Below are positions 25,036-36,900 of a stretch of 64,000 nt of DNA, in pieces. The position numbers and the translations under genes are program-made. This stretch comes from Sisyra terminalis (taxonomy: Eukaryota; Arthropoda; Insecta; Neuroptera; Sisyridae): assembly GCA_958496175.1 (NCBI GenBank), contig OY292280.1, forward strand, positions 19,096,001 through 19,160,000, given 5' to 3'. The notes under the pieces were generated by a model, which worked only from the letters and a program-made list of their open reading frames with translations, had not been told where the DNA came from and did no database searches. The first letter of the stretch is position 1. Every line of letters begins with the position of its first letter.

Positions 25036-25464
25036 TTTGCGGATATTATTGCGGTTATTTTTGCGGATATCATTGCGGTTATTTTTGCGGATATCATTGC
25101 GGTTATTTTGCGGTGATATTTGCGGTTATTTTTGCGGATAATATTGCGGTTATTTTTGCGGATATTATTGCGGTTATTTTTGCGGATATCATTGCAGTTA
25201 TTTTGCGGTAACATTTGCGGTTATTTTTGCGGATATTATTGCGGTTATTTCTGCGGATATCATTGCGGTTATTTTGCGGTGATATTTGCGGTTATTTTTG
25301 CGGATATCATTGCGGTTATTTTTGCGGATATCATTGCGGTTATTTTGCTGTAATATTTGCTGTTATTTTAGCGGATATCATTGCGGTTATTTTGCGGTAA
25401 TATTTGCGGTTATTTTTGCGGATATAATTGCGGTTATTTTTGCGGATATTATTGCGGTTATTTT
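25036..25464 (+). repeat. Module J, copy 4, truncated by the inversion
   Basis: The first 429 of 479 bp are present, with TTGCAGTTATT near 25195 and TTTTAGCGG near 25370 as private changes. The match with copy 3 then stops at the polarity switch. In the wider comparison, 24783-25464 matches 22673-23354 (offset 2110). Confidence 0.85.
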
Positions 25465-25478
25465 AACGGTTATAACCG
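25465..25478. other. Array polarity switch (head-to-head inversion junction)
   Basis: Here the repeat changes strand. To the left the top strand reads TGCGGTTATTTT; to the right it reads AAAATAACCGCA. The join reads TTTTAACGGTTATAACCGCA. It holds a perfect 12-bp palindrome, CGGTTATAACCG (25467-25478), which stops extending at A25466/C79. To the left, the sequence matches an earlier module copy exactly up to 25464 (equivalent to 23354). To the right, it matches 32514 onward from 25472. The 9 bases TAACGGTTA also occur in a rare left-arm variant near 19560 and 19702, so the join may be blunt, TTA|TAA at 25472/25473. It is the only polarity change in the window. Confidence 0.93.
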
Positions 25479-26074
25479 CAATGATATCCGCAAAAATAAC
25501 CGCAATGATATCCGCAAAAATAACCGCAATAATATCCGCAAAAATAACCGCAATGATATCCGCAAAAATAACCGCAAATATCACCGCAAAATAACCGCAA
25601 GGATATCCGCTAAAATAACCGCAATAATATCCGCAAAAATAACCGCAATAATATCCGCAAAAATAACCGCAATGTTATCCGCAAAAATAACCGCTAATAT
25701 CACCGCAAAATAACCGCAATGATATCCGCAAAAATAACCGCAATAATATCCGCAAAAATAACCGCAAATATCACCGCAAAATAACCGCAATGATATCCGC
25801 AAAAATAACCGCAAATATTACCGCAAAATAACCGCAATGATATCCGCAAAAATAACCGCAATGATATCCGCAAAAATAACCGCAATAATATCCGCAAAAA
25901 TAACCGCAATGATATCCGCAAAAATAACCGCAAATATTACCGCAAAATAACCGCAATGATATCCGCAAAAATAACCGCAAATATTAACGCATAATAACCG
26001 CAATGATATCCGCAAAAATAACCGCAAATATCACCGCAAAATAACCGCAATGATATCCGCAAAAATAACCGCAA
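25472..26074 (-). repeat. Junction-proximal right-arm segment (603 bp)
   Basis: Matches 32514-33116 (offset 7042) from the first base after the switch. One difference was seen: ATATTACC near 25936 against ATATAACC near 32978. Most of it also matches 33443 onward (offset 7943), a match that runs on to 26322/34265. It includes CCGCAAGGATATCCGC, CCGCTAATATC and AACGCATAATAACC. Confidence 0.83.
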
Positions 26075-26145
26075 TGTTATCCGCAAAAATAACCGCTAAT
26101 ATCACCGCAAAATAACCGCAATGATATCCGCAAAAATAACCGCAA
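25746..26145 (-). repeat. 400-bp direct repeat, partner at 26373-26772
   Basis: Offset 627 bp. The repeat carries AACGCATAATAACC, CCGCAATGTTATCC and CCGCTAATATC in the same order. The copies diverge at 26146/26773, where one continues with a b-monomer and the other with a c-monomer. Confidence 0.8.
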
Positions 26146-26322
26146 TAATATCCGCAAAAATAACCGCAAATATCACCGCAAAATAACCGCATTGATATCC
26201 GCAAAAATAACCGCAAATATTACCGCAAAATAACCGCAATGATATCCGCAAAAATAACCGCAATAATATCCGCAAAAATTACCGCAAAATAACCGCAATG
26301 ATATCCGCAAAAATAACCGCAA

Positions 26323-29300
26323 TGATATCCGCAAAAATAACCGCAATGATATCCGCAAAAATAACCGCAATGATATCCGCAAAAATAACCGCAAATATCA
26401 CCGCAAAATAACCGCAATGATATCCGCAAAAATAACCGCAAATATTACCGCAAAATAACCGCAATGATATCCGCAAAAATAACCGCAATGATATCCGCAA
26501 AAATAACCGCAATAATATCCGCAAAAATAACCGCAATGATATCCGCAAAAATAACCGCAAATATTACCGCAAAATAACCGCAATGATATCCGCAAAAATA
26601 ACCGCAAATATTAACGCATAATAACCGCAATGATATCCGCAAAAATAACCGCAAATATCACCGCAAAATAACCGCAATGATATCCGCAAAAATAACCGCA
26701 ATGTTATCCGCAAAAATAACCGCTAATATCACCGCAAAATAACCGCAATGATATCCGCAAAAATAACCGCAAATATCACCGCAAAATAACCGCAATGATA
26801 TCCGCAAAAATAACCGCAATAATATCCGCAAAAATAACCGCAATGATATCCGCAAAAATAACCGCAAATATCACCGCAAAATAACCGCAATGATATCCGC
26901 AAAAATAACCGCAATAATATCCGCAAAAATAACCGCAATGATATCCGCAAAAATAACCGCAAATATTACCGCAAAATAACCGCAATGATATCCGCAAAAA
27001 TAACCGCAATGATATCCGCAAAAATAACCGCAAATGTTACCGCAAAATAACCGCAATGATATCCGCAAAAATAACCGCAAATATCACCGCAAAATAACCG
27101 CAATGATATCCGCAAAAATAACCGCAATAATATCCGCAAAAATAACCGCAAATGTTACCGCAAAATAACCGCAATGATATCCGCAAAAATAACCGCAATG
27201 ATATCCGCAAAAATAACCGCTATGATATCCGCAAAAATAACCGCAATAATATCCGCAAAAATAACCGCAATGTTATCCGCAAAAATAACCGCTAATATCA
27301 CCGCAAAATAACCGCAATGATATCCGCAAAAATAACCGCAATAATATCCGCAAAAATTACCGCAAAATAACCGCAATGATATCCGCAAAAATAACCGCAA
27401 TGATATCCGCAAAAATAACCGCAATGATATCCGCAAAAATAACCGGAATGATATCCGCAAAAATAACCGCAATGATATCCGCAAAAATAACCGCAATAAT
27501 ATCCGCAAAAATAACCGCAATGATATCCGCAAAAATAACCGCAAATATCACCGCAAAATATTCGCAATGATATCCGCAAAAATAACCGCAATAATATCCG
27601 CAAAAATAACCGCAAATGTTACCGCAAAATAACCGCAATGATATCCGCAAAAATAACCGCAATGATATCCGCAAAAATAACCGCTATGATATCCGCAAAA
27701 ATAACCGCAATAATATCCGCAAAAATAGCCGCAATGATATCCGCAAAAATATCCGCAAATATTACCGCAAAATAACCGCAATGATATCCGCAAAAATAAC
27801 CGCAATGATATCCGCAAAAATAACCGCAATGATATCCGCAAAAATAACCGCAATGATATCCGCAAAAATAACCGCAATAATATCCGCAAAAATAACCGCA
27901 ATGATATCCGCAAAAATAACCGCAAATATCACCGCAAAATAACCGCAATGATATCCGCAAAAATAACCGCAAATATCACCGCAAAATAACCGCAATGATA
28001 TCCGCAAAAATAACCGCAGTAATATCCGCAAAAATAACCGCAAATATTACCGAAAAATAACCGCAATGATATCCGCAAAAATAACCGCAATGATATCCGC
28101 AAAAATAACCGCAAATATTACCGCAAAATAACCGCAATGATATCCGCAAAAATAACCGCTAATATTACCGCAAAATAACCGCAATGATATCCGCAAAAAT
28201 AACCGCAATGATATCCGCAAAAATAACCGCAATAATATCCGCAAAAATAACCGCAATGATATCCGCAAATATAACCGCAAATATTACCTTAAAATAACGA
28301 CAATGATATCCGCAAAAATAACCGCAATGATATCCGCAAAAATAACCGCAATTGTTACCGCAAAATAACCGCAATGATATCCGCAAAAATAACCGCAAAT
28401 ATTAACGCATAATAACCGCAATGATATCCGCAAAAATAACCGCAAATATCACCGCAAAATAACCGCAATGATATCCGCAAAAATAACCGCAATGTTATCC
28501 GCAAAAATAACCGCTAATATCACCGCAAAATAACCGCAATGATATCCGCAAAAATAACCGCAATAATATCCGCAAAAATAACCGCAAATATCACCGCAAA
28601 ATAACCGCATTGATATCCGCAAAAATAACCGCAAATATTACCGCAAAATAACCGCAATGATATCCGCAAAAATAACCGCAATAATATCCGCAAAAATTAC
28701 CGCAAAATAACCGCAATGATATCCGCAAAAATAACCGCAATGATATCCGCAAAAATAACCGCAATGATATCCGCAAAAATAACCGCAATGATATCCGCAA
28801 AAATAACCGCAATGATATCCGCAAAAATAACCGCAATAATATCCGCAAAAATAACCGCAATGATATCCGCAAAAATAACCGCAAATATCACCGCAAAATA
28901 TTCGCAATGATATCCGCAAAAATAACCGCAATAATATCCGCAAAAATAACCGCAAATGTTACCGCAAAATAACCGCAATGATATCCGCAAAAATAACCGC
29001 AATGATATCCGCAAAAATAACCGCTATGATATCCGCAAAAATAACCGCAATAATATCCGCAAAAATAACCGCAATGATATCCGCAAAAATAACCGCAATA
29101 ATATCCGCAAAAATAACCGCAATGATATCCGCAAAAATAACCGCAAATATCACCGCAAAATATTCGCAATGATATCCGCAAAAATAACCGCAATAATATC
29201 CGCAAAAATAACCGCAAATGTTACCGCAAAATAACCGCAATGATATCCGCAAAAATAACCGCAATGATATCCGCAAAAATAACCGCTATGGTATCCGCAA

Positions 29301-29960
29301 AAATTACCGCAAAATAACCGCAATGATATCCGCAAAAATAACCGCAATAATATCCGCAAAAATTACCGCAAAATAACCGCAATGATATCCGCAAAAATAA
29401 CCGCAATGATATCCGCAAAAATAACCGCAATGATATCCGCAAAAATAACCGCAATGATATCCGCAAAAATAACCGCAATGATATCCGCAAAAATAACCGC
29501 AATAATATCCGCAAAAATAACCGCAATGATATCCGCAAAAATAACCGCAAATATCACCGCAAAATATTCGCAATGATATCCGCAAAAATAACCGCAATAA
29601 TATCCGCAAAAATAACCGCAAATGTTACCGCAAAATAACCGCAATGATATCCGCAAAAATAACCGCAATGATATCCGCAAAAATAACCGCTATGGTATCC
29701 GCAAAAATTACCGCAAAATAACCGCAATGATATCCGCAAAAATAACCGCAATGATATCCGCAAAAATAACCGCAATGATATCCGCAAAAATAACCGCAAT
29801 GATATCCGCAAAAATAACCGCAATGATATCCGCAAAAATAACCGCAATAATATCCGCAAAAATAACCGCAATGATATCCGCAAAAATAACCGCAAATATC
29901 ACCGCAAAATATTCGCAATGATATCCGCAAAAATAACCGCAATAATATCCGCAAAAATAA
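26323..29960 (-). repeat. Right-arm array with local amplification of an AATATTCGCAATG variant
   Basis: Ordinary inverted units with no gene. The variant AATATTCGCAATG recurs with its TTCGC at 27561, 28901, 29163, 29567 and 29912. From 28.6 to 29.97 kb the array is a series of short direct repeats at offsets of 262 and 666 bp. Neighbouring markers are CCGCTATGATATCC, CCGCTATGGTATCC and AAAAATTACCGC. Runs of five consecutive b(TCAT)+a units (for example 28716-28840) are longer than elsewhere. Confidence 0.78.
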
Positions 29961-31800
29961 CCGCAAATATTACCGCAAAATAACCGCAATGATATCCGCA
30001 AAAATAAACGCAATGATATCCGCAAAAATAACCGCAAATATTACCGCAAAATAACCGCAATGATATCCGCAAAAATAACCGCAAATATCACCGCAAAATA
30101 ACCGCAATGATATCCGCAAAAATAACCGCAAATATCACCGCAAAATAACCGCAATGATATCCGCAAAAATAACCGCAAATATCACCGCAAAATAACCGCA
30201 ATGATATCCGCAAAAATAACCGCAGTAATATCCGCAAAAATAACCGCAAATATTACCGAAAAATAACCGCAATGATATCCGCAAAAATAACCGCAATGAT
30301 ATCCGCAAAAATAACCGCAATAATATCCGCAAAAATAACCGCAATGTTATCCGCAAAAATAACCGCTAATATCACCGCAAAATAACCGCAATGATATCCG
30401 CAAAAATAACCGCAAATTTTACCGCAAAATAACCGCAATGATATCCGCAAAAATAACCGCAATGATATCCGCAAAAATAACCGCAATAATATCCGCAAAA
30501 ATAACCGCAATGATATCCGCAAAAATAACCGCAAATATTACCGCAAAATAACCGCAATGATATCCGCAAAAATAACCACAATGATATCCGCAAAAATAAC
30601 CGCAAATATCACCGCAAAATAACCGCAATGATATCCGCAAAAATAACCGCAATAATATCCGCAAAAATAACCGCAATAATATCCGCAAAAATAACCGCAA
30701 TGTTATCCGCAAAAATAACCGCTAATATCACCGCAAAATAACCGCAATGATATCCGCAAAAATAACCGCAAATATTACCGCAAAATAACCGCAATGATAT
30801 CCGCAAAAATAACCGCAATGATATCCGCAAAAATAACCGCAATAATATCCGCAAAAATAACCGCAATGATATCCGCAAAAATAACCGCAAATATTACCGC
30901 AAAATAACCGCAATGATATCCGCAAAAATAACCACAATGATATCCGCAAAAATAACCGCAAATATCACCGCAAAATAACCGCAATGATATCCGCAAAAAT
31001 AACCGCAAATATCACCGCAAAATATCCGCAATGATATCCGCAAAAATAACCGCAATAATATCCGCAAAAATAACCGCAATGTTATCCGCAAAAATAACCG
31101 CTAATATCACCGCAAAATAACCGCAATAATATCCGCGAAAATAACCGCAAATGTTACCGCAAAATAACCGCAATGATATCCGCAAAAATAACCGCAATAA
31201 TATCCGCAAAAATAACCGCAATAATATCCGCAAAAATAACCGCAATGATATCCGCAAAAATAACCGCAAATATCACCGCAAAATAACCGCAAGGATATCC
31301 GCTAAAATAACCGCAATAATATCCGCAAAAATAACCGCAATGATATCCGCAAAAATAACCGCAAATATCACCGCAAAATAACCGCAAGGATATCCGCAAA
31401 AATAACCGCAAATATCACCGCAAAATAACCGCAAGGATATCCGCTAAAATAACCGCAATAATATCCGCAAAAATAACCGCAATAATATCCGCAAAAATAA
31501 CCGCAATGTTATCCGCAAAAATAACCGCTAATATCACCGCAAAATAACCGCAATGATATCCGCAAAAATAACCGCAAATATTACCGCAAAATAACCGCAA
31601 TGATATCCGCAAAAATAACCGCAATGATATCCGCAAAAATAACCGCAATAATATCCGCAAAAATAACCGCAATGATATCCGCAAAAATAACCGCAAATAT
31701 TACCGCAAAATAACCGCAATGATATCCGCAAAAATAACCACAATGATATCCGCAAAAATAACCGCAAATATCACCGCAAAATATCCGCAATGATATCCGC
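29961..31800 (-). repeat. HOR block R-E, distant copy (1,840 bp)
   Basis: Matches 43462-45301 at an offset of 13,501 bp, and 37576-39161 (offset 7615) over its first 1,586 bp. Markers are AATAAACGCAATG near 30005, CCGCAGTAATATCC near 30222, ATTACCGAAAAATAACC near 30252, AACCACAATG near 30577 and 30932, and CCGCGAAAATAACC near 31134. Private change: AAATTTTACCGC near 30415. It shows that exchanged segments need not be close together. Confidence 0.8.
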
Positions 31801-32513
31801 AAAAATAACCGCAATAATATCCGCAAAAATAACCGCAAATGTTACCGCAAAATAACCGCAATGATATCCGCAAAAATAACCGCAATAATATCCGCGAAAA
31901 TAACCGCAAATGTTACCGCAAAATAACCGCAATGATATCCGCAAAAATAACCGCAATAATATCCGCAAAAATAACCGCAATAATATCCGCAAAAATAACC
32001 GCAATGATATCCGCAAAAATAACCGCAAATATCACCGCAAAATAACCGCAATGATATCCGCAAAAATAACCGCAATGATATCCGCAAAAATAACCGCAAA
32101 TATCACCGCAAAATAACCGCAATGATATCCGCAAAAATAACCGCAAATATCACCGCAAAATAACCGCAATGATATCCGCAAAAATAACCGCAATGATATC
32201 CGCAAAATAACCGCAATGATATCCGCAAAAATAACCGCAATAATATCCGCAAAAATAACCGCAATAATATCCGCAAAAATAACCGCAATGATATCCGCAA
32301 AAATAACCGCAAATATTACCGCAAAATAACCGCAATGATATCCGCAAAAATAACCGCAAATATCACCGCAAAATAACCGCAATGATATCCGCAAAAATAA
32401 CCGCAATGATATCCGCAAAAATAACCGCAAAATAACCGCAAAATAACCGCAATGATATCCGCAAAAATAACCGCAAATATCACCGCAAAATAACCGCAAT
32501 GATATCCGCAAAA

Positions 32514-33116
32514 ATAACCGCAATGATATCCGCAAAAATAACCGCAATGATATCCGCAAAAATAACCGCAATAATATCCGCAAAAATAACCGCAATGATA
32601 TCCGCAAAAATAACCGCAAATATCACCGCAAAATAACCGCAAGGATATCCGCTAAAATAACCGCAATAATATCCGCAAAAATAACCGCAATAATATCCGC
32701 AAAAATAACCGCAATGTTATCCGCAAAAATAACCGCTAATATCACCGCAAAATAACCGCAATGATATCCGCAAAAATAACCGCAATAATATCCGCAAAAA
32801 TAACCGCAAATATCACCGCAAAATAACCGCAATGATATCCGCAAAAATAACCGCAAATATTACCGCAAAATAACCGCAATGATATCCGCAAAAATAACCG
32901 CAATGATATCCGCAAAAATAACCGCAATAATATCCGCAAAAATAACCGCAATGATATCCGCAAAAATAACCGCAAATATAACCGCAAAATAACCGCAATG
33001 ATATCCGCAAAAATAACCGCAAATATTAACGCATAATAACCGCAATGATATCCGCAAAAATAACCGCAAATATCACCGCAAAATAACCGCAATGATATCC
33101 GCAAAAATAACCGCAA
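32514..33116 (-). repeat. Second copy of the junction-proximal segment
   Basis: Partner of 25472-26074. Here the repeat simply continues to both sides in the same orientation, so this copy shows what the right-arm sequence looks like when not interrupted by the inversion. Just upstream (32201-32450) are several 11-bp a-monomers in a row (AAATAACCGC repeated). Confidence 0.82.
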
Positions 33117-33943
33117 ATATTAACGCATAATAACCGCAATGATATCCGCAAAAATAACCGCAAATATCACCGCAAAATAACCGCAATGATATCCGCAAAA
33201 ATAACCGCAATGTTATCCGCAAAAATAACCGCTAATATCACCGCAAAATAACCGCAATGATATCCGCAAAAATAACCGCAATGATATCCGCAAAAATAAC
33301 CGCAATGATATCCGCAAAAATAACCGCAATGATATCCGCAAAAATAACCGCAATGATATCCGCAAAAATAACCGCAATAATATCCGCAAAAATAACCGCA
33401 ATGATATCCGCAAAAATAACCGCAAATATCACCGCAAAATATTCGCAATGATATCCGCAAAAATAACCGCAATAATATCCGCAAAAATAACCGCAATGAT
33501 ATCCGCAAAAATAACCGCAAATATCACCGCAAAATAACCGCAAGGATATCCGCTAAAATAACCGCAATAATATCCGCAAAAATAACCGCAATAATATCCG
33601 CAAAAATAACCGCAATGTTATCCGCAAAAATAACCGCTAATATCACCGCAAAATAACCGCAATGATATCCGCAAAAATAACCGCAATAATATCCGCAAAA
33701 ATAACCGCAAATATCACCGCAAAATAACCGCAATGATATCCGCAAAAATAACCGCAAATATTACCGCAAAATAACCGCAATGATATCCGCAAAAATAACC
33801 GCAATGATATCCGCAAAAATAACCGCAATAATATCCGCAAAAATAACCGCAATGATATCCGCAAAAATAACCGCAAATATTACCGCAAAATAACCGCAAT
33901 GATATCCGCAAAAATAACCGCAAATATTAACGCATAATAACCG

Positions 33944-36900
33944 CAATGATATCCGCAAAAATAACCGCAAATATCACCGCAAAATAACCGCAATGATATC
34001 CGCAAAAATAACCGCAATGTTATCCGCAAAAATAACCGCTAATATCACCGCAAAATAACCGCAATGATATCCGCAAAAATAACCGCAATAATATCCGCAA
34101 AAATAACCGCAAATATCACCGCAAAATAACCGCATTGATATCCGCAAAAATAACCGCAAATATTACCGCAAAATAACCGCAATGATATCCGCAAAAATAA
34201 CCGCAATAATATCCGCAAAAATTACCGCAAAATAACCGCAATGATATCCGCAAAAATAACCGCAAATATTAACGCATAATAACCGCAATGATATCCGCAA
34301 AAATAACCGCAAATATCACCGCAAAATAACCGCAATGATATCCGCAAAAATAACCGCAATGTTATCCGCAAAAATAACCGCTAATATCACCGCAAAATAA
34401 CCGCAATGATATCCGCAAAAATAACCGCAATGATATCCGCAAAAATAACCGCAATGATATCCGCAAAAATAACCGCAATGATATCCGCAAAAATAACCGC
34501 AATAATATCCGCAAAAATAACCGCAATGATATCCGCAAAAATAACCGCAAATATCACCGCAAAATATTCGCAATGATATCCGCAAAAATAACCGCAATAA
34601 TATCCGCAAAAATAACCGCAAATGTTACCACAAAATAACCGCAATGATATCCGCAAAAATAACCGCAATGATATCCGCAAAAATAACCGCTATGATATCC
34701 GCAAAAATAACCGCAATAATATCCGCAAAAATAACCGCAATGTTATCCGCAAAAATAACCGCTAATATCACCGCAAAATAACCGCAATGATATCCGCAAA
34801 AATAACCGCAATAATATCCGCAAAAATTACCGCAAAATAACCGCAATGATATCCGCAAAAATAACCGCAATGATATCCGCAAAAATAACCGCAATGATAT
34901 CCGCAAAAATAACCGCAATGATATCCGCAAAAATAACCGCAATGATATCCGCAAAAATAACCGCAATAATATCCGCAAAAATAACCGCAATGATATCCGC
35001 AAAAATAACCGCAAATATCACCGCAAAATATTCGCAATGATATCCGCAAAAATAACCGCAATAATATCCGCAAAAATAACCGCAAATGTTACCGCAAAAT
35101 AACCGCAATGATATCCGCAAAAATAACCGCAATGATATCCGCAAAAATAACCGCTATGATATCCGCAAAAATAACCGCAATAATATCCGCAAAAATAGCC
35201 GCAATGATATCCGCAAAAATATCCGCAAATATTACCGCAAAATAACCGCAATGATATCCGCAAAAATAAACGCAATGATATCCGCAAAAATAACCGCAAA
35301 TATTACCGCAAAATAACCGCAATGATATCCGCAAAAATAACCGCAAATATCACCGCAAAATAACCGCAATGATATCCGCAAAAATAACCGCAAATATCAC
35401 CGCAAAATAACCGCAATGATATCCGCAAAAATAACCGCAAATATCACCGCAAAATAACCGCAATGATATCCGCAAAAATAACCGCAGTAATATCCGCAAA
35501 AATAACCGCAAATATTACCGAAAAATAACCGCAATGATATCCGCAAAAATAACCGCAATGATATCCGCAAAAATAACCGCAAATATTACCGCAAAATAAC
35601 CGCAATGATATCCGCAAAAATAACCGCTAATATTACCGCAAAATAACCGCAATGATATCCGCAAAAATAACCGCAATGATATCCGCAAAAATAACCGCAA
35701 TAATATCCGCAAAAATAACCGCAATGATATCCGCAAATATAACCGCAAATATTACCTTAAAATAACGACAATGATATCCGCAAAAATAACCGCAATGATA
35801 TCCGCAAAAATAACCGCAATTGTTACCGCAAAATAACCGCAATGATATCCGCAAAAATAACCGCAAATATCACCGCCAAATAACCGCAATGATATCCGCA
35901 AAAATAACCGCAAATATCACCGCAAAATAACCGCAATGATATCCGCAAAAATAACCGCAATGATATCCGCAAAAATTACCGCAAATATTACCGCAAAATA
36001 ACCGCAATGATATCCGCAAAAATAACCGCAAATATCACCGCAAAATAACCGCAAGGATATCCGCTAAAATAACCGCAATAATATCCGCAAAAATAACCGC
36101 AATAATATCCGCAAAAATAACCGCAATGTTATCCGCAAAAATAACCGCTAATATCACCGCAAAATAACCGCAATGATATCCACAAAAATAACCGCAAATA
36201 TTACCGCAAAATAACCGCAATGATATCCGCAAAAATAACCGCAATGATATCCGCAAAAATAACCGCAAATATTACCGCAAAATAACCGCAATGATATCCG
36301 CAAAAATAACCGCAAATATTAACGCATAATAACCGCAATGATATCCGCAAAAATAACCGCAAATATCACCGCAAAATAACCGCAATGATATCCGCAAAAA
36401 TAACCGCAATGTTATCCGCAAAAATAACCGCTAATATCACCGCAAAATAACCGCAATGATATCCGCAAAAATAACCGCAATAATATCCGCAAAAATAACC
36501 GCAAATATCACCGCAAAATAACCGCATTGATATCCGCAAAAATAACCGCTAATATCACCGCAAAATAACCGCAATGATATCCGCAAAAATAACCGCTAAT
36601 ATCACCGCAAAATAACCGCAATGATATCCACAAAAATAACCGCAAATATTACCGCAAAATAACCGCAATGATATCCGCAAAAATAACCGCAATGATATCC
36701 GCAAAAATAACCGCAAATATTACCGCAAAATAACCGCAATGATATCCGCAAAAATAACCGCAAATATTACCGCAAAATAACCGCAATGATATCCGCAAAA
36801 ATAACCGCAATGATATCCGCAAAAATAACCGCAAATATTACCGCAAAATAACCGCAATGATATCCGCAAAAATAACCGCAAATATTAACGCATAATAACC

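Larger units (their letters stand above)
1..25464 (+). repeat. Left arm of 12-bp-monomer satellite array (G/T-rich strand on top)
   Basis: Every line of this stretch is built from 12-bp monomers beginning TGCGG. Family a (TGCGGTTATTTT) alternates with family b (TGCGGATATCAT or TGCGGATATTAT) to give 24-bp units. An 11-bp a followed by family c (TGCGGTGATATT, TGCGGTAATATT, TGCGGTAACATT) gives 23-bp units. Common unit spacings are 47 and 71 bp. Variants mostly confined to this arm are TGCTGTAATATT, TTAATTTTGCGG, TTAATTTGCGGGGATATT and TTTTTTCGG. The array enters from beyond base 1 and stops inside a repeat copy at 25464. No unique sequence interrupts it. A non-coding eukaryotic satellite is the only reading I can support. 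The family name and chromosomal location are unknown. Confidence 0.97.

Noticed and set aside
1..25464. Hydrophobic repeats (AVIFADII) as membrane or surface repeat proteins
   Set aside because: Frame shifts every 23-bp unit break the reading frame, and codon use is dictated by the repeat in every frame. No frame persists over a gene-length distance.
25467..25478. Transposon end, recombinase site or replication terminator at the palindrome
   Set aside because: The palindrome is only 12 bp and made of the repeat's own TAACCG. There is no target-site duplication, no inverted terminal repeat element and no unique sequence beside it.
25465..25478. Inversion as a fold-back (missed hairpin) sequencing artefact
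   Set aside because: The two flanks are not mirror images and carry different rare variants. An assembly join of two separate arrays is not excluded and is noted in the findings.
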